DNA from: Peronospora farinosa
Taxonomy: Eukaryota > Oomycota > Peronosporomycetes > Peronosporales > Peronosporaceae
NCBI GenBank assembly: GCA_947646735.1
Contig: CANTFK010000142.1
Span: 1-27,729, forward strand
Direction: 5' to 3'
Length of the DNA: 27,729 nt
Below are positions 20,277 to 27,729 of the stretch, in pieces (the first letter of the stretch is position 1; each line of letters starts with the position of its first letter). The notes under the pieces are model-generated. The model was not told the origin of the DNA and ran no database searches. It saw only the letters and a program-made list of their open reading frames with translations. The translations under genes were made by a program, and so were the position numbers.

Positions 20277-23162
20277 TCACACATTAACAATACCCGCCTG
20301 CCAGGTCGGTTCGCCTGCTGTCAGACCAATCGTCGAATTGGTCAGAATACAGACGTTGGTTACCAAAAGTGGCTGGAAGTTAAATGCAACACACAGACTG
20401 GTGTTCACACACGCATTGCAGCACGCTTGGACACTGTCAGCGCCTACGGACACGATAACCCCGATATTCAGGAACTGTACACCGGCGTTAACTTGAAGGC
20501 CGCCTTCGTCACCAATTTTGTCACACTGTGTAGCCAGCGTAAGGTTCGTGCTAGCTGGGCGGTCGACCGGAGTTTTGGTGGTGTTACCTGATGCAATTGT
20601 GTCGCACGGAGCAGTCATGTTTCCCGTGCCACCTAGTTTAGTCGCGTCAGTTGGGTGAGTGTCCTTGGATCCGTTAGTGTGGTAGGTGCCCGTAATGTCT
20701 TTGGATGGATAACTTGACGATTTCATCGTGTGCGCTTCAGTATTTTTGTAATGTCCACTGCTCTCATGGTGCTCAATCATGCCATCATGCGTAAAACCGG
20801 GTGTGTAGTGTCTCGTCGAGTCATGTTCGGTAACACCAGGCTCGTAGTGCCCTGTGACTTTCGCATCACCTGCAGTGAGCGATTTGCTACCGTAATTTCC
20901 GCCCTCGGAGCTCATGTGGCCGTGACTGGCGTCCTCGGTACTTATGTGGCCGTGATTGTAGCCTTCACTTATGCCAGTAGTCATGTGGCCCTGGTCAACA
21001 CCGTCCGACATCATGTGGCCATGGTCGTTGTTCTCGAACTTCATGTTGCCATGATCACCACCCACGGACTTCATGTGGCCATATTCGTTATTATCGGACT
21101 TCATGTGGCCGTGATTGTCGTTATTAGGCTTCACGTTGCCATGGTCGCCACCCTCAGACTTCATGTTGCCATGGTCGCCACCCTCAGACTTCATGTGGCC
21201 ATGGTCGTCGTTATTGGACTTCATGTTGCCATGGTCGCCACCCTCAGACTTCATGTGGTCATTGTTATTGTTCACGGACTTTACGTTGCCACCACTGTAG
21301 GACTTCATGTGGCCATGGTTGTCGTTCTCGGACTTCATCTTGCCATGATCTTCGCCGTTTGACTTCGTGTGGCCATGATCACCACCCTCAGACTTCATGT
21401 GGCCATGGGTGTTGTTCTCGGACTTCATGTGGCCGTGGTCGCCACCCTCGGGCTTCATATTGCCATGATCGCCACCATTGGACTTCATGTGGCCATGGTC
21501 AATGTTCTCGGACTTCATGTGGCCATGATCACCACCCACGGACTTCATGTGGCCATATTCGTTGTTATCGGACTTCATGTGGCCGTGATTGTCGTTATTA
21601 GGCTTCATGTGGCCATATTCGTTGTTATCGGACTTCATGTGGCCGTGATTGTCGTTATTAGGCTTCATGTTGCCATGGTCGCCACCCTCAGACTTCATGT
21701 GGCCATGGTCGTCGTTATTGGACTTCATGTTGCCATGGTCGCCACCCTCAGACTTCATGTGGTCATTGTTATTGTTCGCGGACTTTACGTTGCCACCACT
21801 GTAGGACTTCATGTGGCCATGGTTGTCGTTCTCGGACTTCATCTTGCCATGATCTTCGCCGTTTGACTTCGTGTGGCCATGATCACCACCCTCAGACTTC
21901 ATGTGGCCATGGGTGTTGTTCTCGGACTTCATGTGGCCGTGGTCGCCACCCTCGGGCTTCATATTGCCATGATCGCCACCATTGGACTTCATGTGGCCAT
22001 GGTCAATGTTCTCGGACTTCATGTGGCCATGATCACCACCCACGGACTTCATGTGGCCATATTCGTTGTTATCGGACTTCATGTGGCCGTGATTGTCGTT
22101 ATTAGGCTTCATGTGGCCATATTCGTTGTTATCGGACTTCATGTGGCCGTGATTGTCGTTATTAGGCTTCATGTTGCCATGGTCGCCACCCTCAGACTTC
22201 ATGTGGCCATGGTCGTCGTTATTGGACTTCATGTTGCCATGGTCGCCACCCTCAGACTTCATGTGGTCATTGTTATTGTTCGCGGACTTTACGTTGCCAC
22301 CACTGTAGGACTTCATGTGGCCATGGTTGTCGTTCTCGGACTTCATCTTGTCATGATCTTCGCCGTTGGACTTCGTGTGGCCATGATCACCACCCTCAGA
22401 CTTCATGTGGCCATGGGTGTTGTTCTCGGACTTCATGTGGCCATGATCGCCATCATTGGACTTCATGTGGTCATGGTCGTTGTTTTCGGACTTCTTGTGG
22501 CCATGGTTACCTTCCTTGGCTGTGCCAGCAGCCATGTGGCCGTGGTCGCCACCCTTGGAATTTATGTGGCTATGTTTGGAATCCTTTGTTGTCATGTGCT
22601 CGTAATGCTTGCCTTTGGAATTCATGTGGCCGTGACTGGCGCCCTTGGTACTCGTGTGGCCATGGTGTGTACCTTCGCTGTTCATGTGACCGTGGTTGAC
22701 GATTTCGGTTGTGCTGGTGGTCATGCTACCGTAGATACCCGGGATTTTCTCGTCGGAAGCAATGTCACAATTAATACCGAGTGGTGCTATTTGTGTTTTT
22801 TCATGCTTTGCTTCTTCACCGGTGTGCCCTTTGCTGGTTACGGCATCTGCTGCAGAACTGTACGCACGCTGAGGGAATGCACATCCCCACGTGTCATCGA
22901 TTACTAAGACACACTCAGCGTCAACAGGGGCGACGCACACCGCTCCACTGTAGGACAACAGGTACGGCATGCAGTCTGCAGTTGCGACGTCCCCGGCCTT
23001 AGGACAATTTGTGCCAGCAGGCTTCGCTCCGTCACCTGAGCAGGACAAACCGCGAGATTCCGGTAACGAGTAAGTGGCATCATATTGCACTGAAATCGGA
23101 ACGTCAGCGGATGCCAGGCTAGCGGCAAGGATACCGGCTATGGCCAAACTTCTCGAGGTCAT
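20277..23162 (-). CDS. Large secreted His/Met-rich decapeptide-repeat protein with PAN/Apple-like module
   Basis: 961 residues from MTSRSLAIAGILAASLASA (signal peptide, cleavage before DVP). The mature start DVPISVQYDATYSL matches the array proteins. Residues 41-94 hold six cysteines (41, 53, 64, 76, 84, 94) in a small segment I do not recognise. From about residue 155 to 800 come His-rich repeats; the core is about 50 decapeptides of the type DHGHMKSEGG, with Met, Lys, Asn, Asp and Glu also abundant. A linker with NMT, NTT and NLT glycosylation sites leads to a C-terminal module (about 879-945) with the array cysteine spacing C-x33-CC-x2-C-x5-C-x13-C. The frame extends 30 codons upstream, but the initiator-like element at 23205-23221 lies inside that stretch. 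HGHM repeats could bind metal ions such as copper or zinc; this is inference. No intron is needed. Confidence 0.9.
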   Translation of the reverse strand: MTSRSLAIAGILAASLASADVPISVQYDATYSLPESRGLSCSGDGAKPAGTNCPKAGDVATADCMPYLLSYSGAVCVAPVDAECVLVIDDTWGCAFPQRAYSSAADAVTSKGHTGEEAKHEKTQIAPLGINCDIASDEKIPGIYGSMTTSTTEIVNHGHMNSEGTHHGHTSTKGASHGHMNSKGKHYEHMTTKDSKHSHINSKGGDHGHMAAGTAKEGNHGHKKSENNDHDHMKSNDGDHGHMKSENNTHGHMKSEGGDHGHTKSNGEDHDKMKSENDNHGHMKSYSGGNVKSANNNNDHMKSEGGDHGNMKSNNDDHGHMKSEGGDHGNMKPNNDNHGHMKSDNNEYGHMKPNNDNHGHMKSDNNEYGHMKSVGGDHGHMKSENIDHGHMKSNGGDHGNMKPEGGDHGHMKSENNTHGHMKSEGGDHGHTKSNGEDHGKMKSENDNHGHMKSYSGGNVKSANNNNDHMKSEGGDHGNMKSNNDDHGHMKSEGGDHGNMKPNNDNHGHMKSDNNEYGHMKPNNDNHGHMKSDNNEYGHMKSVGGDHGHMKSENIDHGHMKSNGGDHGNMKPEGGDHGHMKSENNTHGHMKSEGGDHGHTKSNGEDHGKMKSENDNHGHMKSYSGGNVKSVNNNNDHMKSEGGDHGNMKSNNDDHGHMKSEGGDHGNMKSEGGDHGNVKPNNDNHGHMKSDNNEYGHMKSVGGDHGNMKFENNDHGHMMSDGVDQGHMTTGISEGYNHGHISTEDASHGHMSSEGGNYGSKSLTAGDAKVTGHYEPGVTEHDSTRHYTPGFTHDGMIEHHESSGHYKNTEAHTMKSSSYPSKDITGTYHTNGSKDTHPTDATKLGGTGNMTAPCDTIASGNTTKTPVDRPASTNLTLATQCDKIGDEGGLQVNAGVQFLNIGVIVSVGADSVQACCNACVNTSLCVAFNFQPLLVTNVCILTNSTIGLTAGEPTWQAGIVNV
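20991..22510 (-). repeat. Coding decapeptide (30-bp) repeat tract
   Basis: About 50 units of 30 bases encode variants of DHGHMKSEGG; one 8-residue variant (GNVKSANN or GNVKSVNN) recurs once per higher-order unit. The variable three or four residues between MKS and the next HG alternate between EGG, NND, ENN, DNN and NGE types. More degenerate HGHM-type repeats flank the core on both sides (to about 22700 and 20890). Confidence 0.9.
21361..22368 (-). repeat. Two 504-bp higher-order repeats inside the large gene
   Basis: Positions 21361-21864 and 21865-22368 are almost identical over 504 bases (168 codons, 17 decapeptide units). Partial, more diverged copies follow on both sides (22369 to about 22440 and about 21000 to 21360). 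The near identity marks a recent in-frame duplication, so allele length is probably variable. Confidence 0.9.
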
Positions 23163-23857
23163 TCCTTTTTTGCGAAGGGAAGGTTGGTATTGCCACCAAA
23201 GAGGAAATTGGGGGAATGAGCTTTGGTCAAAGTGCATCGCCGGGAGAAGCAAACATTAGGAGATTCTTGTGCATTTGGGTGAAACCCATAGAAGAAGCGT
23301 GTTACAATTTTTCCGTATGCTGCGAATCATTGAGACAGCCCTTCGCTTTAGGCTTTCACTGTAAGTTTCATAATTTACGAAACGGTTAAGACGCTGTTTC
23401 CTGCGCCTGTCATGGCTATAAAACCGTCGCCACCGAACAGAACAACTCACAAATGACAAACCGCTTTGAATTATAAAGAAGGAATCATATTGAGTAGGTG
23501 GGCTTCAAGTCTATGTATTGAAAGGGCTGCAAATAATTCATTTCGCAGTCTTTTTAACTTAGACTAGTATAGATGTGTCTGCGTGACGACTTCTTAACAA
23601 AAGCGCTCGAATAAACAACCGCAGCTTTTTGACTGCGTCCTAAACCAGTCGATCAGTTCCATTTTCAATAGTGTTCGTGTTCGTGTCTCATGAATCATAT
23701 CCATTTTGCTTTTGACCGAATATCACCTTAAAACGTTTTCGCAACACCAACAATGAGCCCGAAATTGCAAATGAAATGAGCTTTAACACGACAGAGTCAG
23801 CAAAAAAGAAACGCATAGTATAGTATTACCTACGAAAGTACACGACCTTTCACATGA
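23163..23857. other. Upstream region of the large gene
   Basis: Apart from the initiator-like element at 23205-23221, I see no gene. Short frames on both strands lack recognisable features. A TATAAAA stretch near 23415 faces the plus strand but no plausible plus-strand coding region follows it. Confidence 0.6.
23205..23221 (-). promoter_or_regulatory. Oomycete initiator-like core promoter of the large gene
   Basis: On the minus strand this reads GCTCATTCCCCCAATTT, one base longer than the oomycete initiator consensus GCTCATTYYNCAWTTT and otherwise matching. It lies about 43 bases before the MTS start codon. The following bases (CTCTTTGGTGGCAATACC) align with the same stretch in array copies 7-10 (CTCTTTGGCAGCAACACC), so promoter and leader are shared by descent. 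Confidence 0.7.
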
Positions 23858-24016
23858 ATGAGGATCGCGCCACAATTCAAGTGCGTCGGGAGAGAAGAAG
23901 CTGACGACTCGCAAAGGTCACAGTGTGATCAGTCACAATCTTCGGAATCAAGACTCTTGGTCTCCAGTCAGCCAGCCAGCGATCATATTGCGCTTTCAAA
24001 AGTCACTCCTTGTGAT

Positions 24017-24098
24017 CGATCGAATTCTCCCTCATTGGCCTCGATCGAGTTCGCCCTCTTTGGCCTCGATCGAGTTCGCCCTCTTTGGCCTCGATCGA
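24017..24098. repeat. 25-bp minisatellite, about 3.3 copies
   Basis: Units start at 24017, 24042 and 24067, with a final CGATCGA at 24092-24098. Each begins CGATCGA and ends TTGGCCT. The first unit is diverged, the second and third are identical. The repeat is open in two plus-strand frames but no coding role is evident. Confidence 0.85.
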
Positions 24099-24442
24099 AA
24101 ATGTGAGGGCAGCGTAGCGCGCTCCATGCCGTATTAGACTGCAAGAGGAGTCTATTTCTAGCTTTCTGGCGTAAGCCTTGTAGTGCGACCAGGATTTAAG
24201 AACATATGCCGATGGAGAAACTCGTATAAATGAAAAAATGGGTTGCCTTGATACGTGACTATATCTATCGCCAGAGGGTCACTGTTATTAAGTCCTATTG
24301 GACGCTGACTAAGCAATACAAGAACAAGAAGCTCAAGTGCAATGCATTGAGTTACCGATGAATAGGCGATTCATGAAAACACCTTAAAATTTCAGGTAGC
24401 ATGGAAAGGTTCTTCCAACCGAATGCATCGCGATGTAAATCA
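24099..24442. other. No gene or other feature recognised
   Basis: Single-copy sequence between the minisatellite and the SINE-like segment. No open frame with a recognisable domain on either strand. Confidence 0.5.
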
Positions 24443-24590
24443 TGAGGGTTCCCCCCTGGTGCCTTGGGTAAGCACCGGCTGTGTCGTAAGTGGCGCAGGT
24501 TCAAACCCGCTTCGACCAACCCAAATTCAAAAACAATGTGGTACACACTTCTCTCACTGGTACCCCCGGGGAACCCTGGTACCAGTGAAT
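24443..24590 (+). mobile_element. Possible tRNA-derived SINE-like segment
   Basis: GGTTCAAACCC at 24498-24508 is a full match to the Pol III B box (RGTTCRANYCC). About 33 bases upstream, TGGGTAAGCACCGG weakly resembles an A box. The segment is bounded by AGGGTTCCCC (near 24446) and its inverse GGGGAACCCT (24568-24577). The tRNA fold is degenerate (T-stem mismatches), so it is not a functional tRNA gene. tRNA-related SINEs are known from Phytophthora; membership in one of those families is inference. Confidence 0.35.
24554..24588. repeat. Inverted repeat with 11-bp perfect arms
   Basis: TCACTGGTACC (24554-24564) and GGTACCAGTGA (24578-24588) are separated by 13 bases that contain CCCGGGG. It sits at the right end of the SINE-like segment and may be its terminal structure. 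Confidence 0.6.
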
Positions 24591-25331
24591 ACGGCCTCTC
24601 GTAGTAGCATAAACCCCAATACAGAATAATTGGGGCTATCCGGACAGATTGGCACCCAGTACATTCGGCAGAACAGCACGATATCCATGAACGGTCAGGA
24701 ATGGGTAGGCCCTCGCCGAAGTGGACAGTACTAGGTCGTTAGGAATACTAAATGAACCGGCTGTACCGAAGGGAAAAAAGATATGGATTACCAATAACGC
24801 AAAGGTTGGGCAGAGTTTAGAGACCACTGGCACCGCTTAGAGCAGTACCAATACTGGCGAACGGCTAAGGTATGCGGCCCTGCTCTATTCCTATTGTACC
24901 GTTCTCGTCGGCGGTAATGCTGTCTTGGACTTAAACACTAAAGCAAGTGGAGAATATTGAAGGCTTATCATCTACATACAAAAAGAAATTTCAATTACGT
25001 GACATGAAGACGGGCGCTTCAAAAAGAAGCCTCCACGTACAACGTGGGCTCACCTTGAAATAGCGCGAAGAAGCGATATTACCGTCTTACCTCCGCGTGT
25101 GGTGGTGGTTGCGTTGGTCGGTCGCTTACTGCGCCAATCCAATTGTTGCCGGTTGCTTTTAGAGAACCACGCAGCATACTTCTAACAAATACCTTACTTA
25201 CGACACGCGAAAGCTTATTCAGCTTCTCGTTCGTAGTGATAGGTAGTTAGCAAATTCAATACTGACTTATATGTAATAAAAATTAACTAAATATAGCTTC
25301 TTACTACTGATTGGTTAGTTACGCAAAGATT

Positions 25332-25359
25332 GGATACGCGTTTCTTTGAAAGCGTATCC
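25332..25359. repeat. Inverted repeat GGATACGC-N12-GCGTATCC
   Basis: Eight-base perfect arms, extendable by TTT/AAA after a one-base bulge. Function unknown. Confidence 0.45.
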
Positions 25360-25418
25360 CTACATGCAAGCTTAAAATATATGTAAGCTCGCTGATGACG
25401 TCTGTACGAAGCCTCACC

Positions 25419-25446
25419 ATGACGCCCAGTCCCAACTGGGCGTCAT
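25419..25446. repeat. Perfect 12-bp inverted repeat with CCCA loop
   Basis: ATGACGCCCAGT and ACTGGGCGTCAT flank a four-base loop. A run of seven A begins about 12 bases downstream. The shape resembles a bacterial terminator, but the context is eukaryotic; it may be the end of a small mobile element. Confidence 0.55.
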
Positions 25447-26009
25447 CCTCGTTGAATAAAAAAATTTTCATGGATATTTCATTTACGAGGGTGGGTCACA
25501 CTGATGTGTCACACCCAAATGACAGACCTAAGGTACCACGTACCTTATTAGAACTTACCTTTAAATATTATGGACTCATGTAACCATTGGCACTTTACAC
25601 CATTCCAATCTTCAAAGATATTTTTACGTTTTGTACAACATCGAAAAGCAAGAAGATGTCACCGAAACGTGGTAAGGCTGATAGGTCGTCTGAAAAAGCG
25701 CCCATTCAAATAAATTAAAAGCACACGCGACGCGATTATTCGCAGCCGTCCCGCTAAGTGTCTCTGTGATAACTCCGACATCTTATGTCAGCTTATTAGC
25801 AGAGAACACTAATCTATCTTACATTTGTGAGGAAGATGATATGTTCTTCATTATGAATTACAATTAGAGCACGCCATTGCCATTATTTCGAAGTGGTGAT
25901 GAGCACAGTGTTATAATGCTACCCAATACATAAGCAGTTGTAGGAAATAATACAAAATTACATAGTAGGTATGGAGCAGTGTGCTATAAGCGAGTACTGC
26001 GCGTCATTA

Positions 26010-26059
26010 TATTATTGGTTGATTATTGGGGTACCAGACCCAATAATTAGCCAATAATA
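26010..26059. repeat. Long inverted repeat, 21-base arms and 8-base loop
   Basis: The left arm 26010-26030 (ending TTGATTATTGGG) pairs with 26039-26059 (starting CCCAATAATTAG) at 19 of 21 positions; the two exceptions would be G-U pairs in one RNA strand. The loop is GTACCAGA. It could be a small-RNA hairpin or a small MITE-like relic. Confidence 0.55.
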
Positions 26060-26492
26060 AATTGACATCCATATTGAGTGGTTCTTATGAGCTAAGGAAC
26101 ATATTCGCACTTACTGCAAATTAAAACTAAACAAAAAAACAGAGTTATATTTACGAGTTAATTAAGAGCGCTTCCTCAACGCCCTTTTAGTGTAAGACAG
26201 TAACGATAATTTTTTCTTGTTACGCACAGTTCTTTGATAAGACATATTTCTTCATCATTTCAAGCACCCAACCTTCAGGAACCTTCCATGCTTGCTGACA
26301 GCGAGGGTCATGCCTCACTAGCACCCCGTCGCGAGGGCGGCTACGTGAGTGGTGGCTTGCCACTATTGTCAATGCCATTCGAGTGGTTATACTCGAGTTT
26401 ATTATAGTGCGAAGGCCCTAGAGCGTGCCAATTCTCCTTCGTGTTGCGTTCGAATAATACAGGTGGCGAATACAAGGCAGAGTGCCTACGCC

Positions 26493-26500
26493 ATATAAAA
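26493..26500 (+). promoter_or_regulatory. TATA-like box before the coiled-coil/RS frame
   Basis: ATATAAAA lies about 50 bases upstream of the ATG at 26547. TATA boxes are uncommon in ordinary oomycete genes but occur in retroelement LTRs, which fits a transposon origin of the following frame. Confidence 0.3.
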
Positions 26501-26546
26501 CCACATGCAGATGCAGTGAAACAGCTGTCGCAGAGAAAGCTTCGCT

Positions 26547-27206
26547 ATGACGCGTGCGAGGGAAATATTGGGTACTAACATATATATAAATCCTTCTCAT
26601 CACGCTGTCCCTGCTAGTCCATTAGGACCTAGCAGAGCGAGTGCAATTGGTGCTTCTGCTCGTAAGCAGTCTTCAGCTCAGGCACGTCGACACGCAACGC
26701 GTCAACCGTTACCCAAGAGTCGAATCTCTTCGGGTATCCTTTCCACTGGGCAAGGATCTAAAGCTTATGATTCACATGGCGGTGTGCCAACAACCATTTA
26801 ACAAGGAAGCGTGTGTCCCCACCCGCATCCTACAACACAGGTGGCGCCTGATAAGGAGCTTTGATTACGGCCAACTAATCGCAGCTGCCTATCCTGCTGT
26901 CATTCAGTCGCAGGCGGAGATCGCTGCGCTAAAGAGAGAGAAGGCGAATCTCTCGAGTCAAGCCTCGCGACTGAATTCGGATCTACTCAATGTGAATACG
27001 AGGGATCGTCAGGTAATGACCGCCTGAAGGCCCGTTTGGACATACATGAGCGACTGGTGACGAGAGACCCGCGTCCAAAGCGAAGTCATCCTCGATCACC
27101 GAGTCCTCTGTCGTCTGTCTCGTTTACGAGAAGTCGTTCACCTTCCCCGTCTCCTGATCGGCAACGACGCTCGACTCACAGTCGACGACACCATCGGTCT
27201 CGCTAG
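26547..27206 (+). pseudogene. Broken coiled-coil and Arg/Ser-rich protein, possibly gag-like
   Basis: Three consecutive reading segments look like one damaged protein. The first, from ATG 26547 to 26801, is basic and Ser/Ala-rich (MTRAREILGTNIYINPSHHA). The second, in another frame and ending at 27027, contains a coiled-coil-like stretch (QAEIAALKREKANLSSQASR). The third, back in the first frame from about 27015 to 27206, continues as NDRLKARLDIHERL and ends in an Arg/Ser-rich tail (SFTRSRSPSPSPDRQRRS). At least two frameshifts are needed; introns of the right phase were not found. The composition suggests a structural or nucleic-acid-binding protein such as a retroelement gag, but no zinc knuckle is seen and the identity is uncertain. 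Confidence 0.45.
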
Positions 27207-27240
27207 ACTGATGCGTATATGTGATCTCTTGTGGATTCAC

Positions 27241-27729
27241 TTACCGTTTCAGACGACCCACGTAATATACGGGGTGCGTCGTCATATACGGTGAGAGAGT
27301 GAGCCAATAGTTTAGGTCTCCAACTTCTTCATTCACTGTTAAGGGCCCAATGAATCGGGGCAATAGCTTAGTAGTACCACCAGGTAGTACAGAAATTGCA
27401 TCTTTAGGTAGGGTAGCAGTACTTATTAGCACTTTGCACCCAACACTTAAGTATTCATTGTATTTGCGACCATTCTGGTCTGCATATTGTTTTTGCTTGA
27501 CCTGTGCGCTTGCCATCGCGTCACGGGCTTTACATGTGATGTCTAATCGCTTCTTTACAAAGCGCTGAGCTTCGCTCACGCATTTAGCATCCAGCTCGCC
27601 CATGACATTCCCAAGTGGTCGGTCATGGATCGACCCTGTTGATAACAAGATAGTGTTATCGTCAAGGGCACTGGCATTTCTTGTCGTGCCTCCTCATTGA
27701 CATCTTGCCCCCTGCTTTATTGGCAGTGT
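27241..27729 (-). pseudogene. Ty3/gypsy retrotransposon polyprotein fragment (integrase C-terminal end), decayed
   Basis: The minus-strand frame that is open from at least 27648 to 27241 matches the region after the integrase core of Ty3/gypsy elements. Recognisable motifs are GELDAKCVSEAQRF, QKQYADQNGRK, LPGGTTKLLPRFIGP and THPVYYVGRLKR. It stops directly after GRLKR, where family members usually continue. Upstream of 27648 the related sequence is spread over different frames with a stop codon (a MPVPLTI stretch in another frame), so it is broken there as well. The element continues beyond the window. It faces the coiled-coil/RS frame tail to tail, 34 bases apart. Confidence 0.85.

Larger units (their letters stand above)
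24640..26490. other. Non-coding, AT-rich stretch with scattered inverted repeats
   Basis: No convincing gene on either strand; open frames are short and lack domains. Three strong inverted repeats are listed separately. The part from about 26280 to 26490 is more GC-rich and ends in a TATA-like box, and might be the remains of a long terminal repeat, but no second copy exists in the window to prove it. Confidence 0.5.

Noticed and set aside
20991..22510. Regular 30-bp repeats as a CRISPR array
   Set aside because: The repeats are in frame within a long coding sequence, have no unique spacers, and the context is eukaryotic.
21873..22907. Plus-strand frame of 344 codons and similar ones of 210 and 165 codons
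   Set aside because: They lie exactly opposite the decapeptide repeats of the large gene. Their own repeats (LHVAMV-type) follow from the 30-bp DNA period, and they lack a signal, domain or initiator element.
23256..23459. Minus-strand frame of 67 codons upstream of the large gene
   Set aside because: No domain, no initiator element before it, and it lies where the large gene's promoter would be.
24460..24525. Functional tRNA gene
   Set aside because: Only the B box fits; the T-stem has mismatches and no acceptor stem or anticodon arm can be drawn.
24352..24629. Short frames on both strands over the SINE-like segment
   Set aside because: They overlap a probable non-coding repeat and show no recognisable protein feature.
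25419..25446. Rho-independent terminator or Helitron 3' hairpin
   Set aside because: There is no upstream gene, the following run is A rather than T on this strand, and no CTRR end follows the hairpin on either strand.

Overview
The window looks like nuclear DNA of an oomycete, most likely a Phytophthora-like member of the Peronosporales. The evidence is small intronless genes for secreted proteins, cysteine patterns typical of PAN/Apple modules, oomycete-type initiator elements (GCTCATT...) about 35-45 bases upstream of the chosen start codons, and a decayed Ty3/gypsy integrase tail. The assignment rests on recognising these features by eye; no database search was possible. Nothing bacterial, viral or CRISPR-like was seen.

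Layout. (1) Positions 1 to about 19885 form a direct tandem array of a unit of about 2.02-2.05 kb, with ten copies visible and the left end cut by the window edge. Each unit carries one minus-strand gene for a secreted protein of 196-202 residues (signal peptide, short TYQ-rich linker, C-terminal six-cysteine PAN/Apple-like module) and about 1.4 kb of spacer. Six gene copies are open (3, 4, 5, 7, 9, 10). Four (1, 2, 6, 8) carry a 1-2 base indel, always in the same short linker segment. Two sequence classes (copies 1-5 and copies 6-8) are intermixed in copies 1, 9 and 10, which points to unequal exchange or gene conversion. (2) At 20277-23162, same strand and upstream of the array in the direction of transcription, lies a 961-residue paralogue. 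It shares the signal peptide, the start of the mature protein, the promoter and the C-terminal module, but its centre is replaced by a six-cysteine segment and about 50 His/Met-rich decapeptides of the type DHGHMKSEGG, partly organised in 504-bp higher-order repeats. (3) From about 23200 to 26500 there is mostly non-coding DNA with a 25-bp minisatellite, a tRNA/SINE-like segment with a Pol III B-box match, and several strong inverted repeats. (4) At the right edge a broken plus-strand coiled-coil plus Arg/Ser-rich reading frame converges with a decayed minus-strand Ty3/gypsy integrase end.

How it fits together. The large gene and the array genes form one family with fixed ends (promoter, secretion signal, PAN-like module) and swapped central segments. 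The array looks like a recent local amplification of the short form beside a repeat-rich long form. Both products should be secreted; a role at the cell surface or the host interface is an inference from PAN/Apple modules in oomycete proteins, not shown by the sequence.
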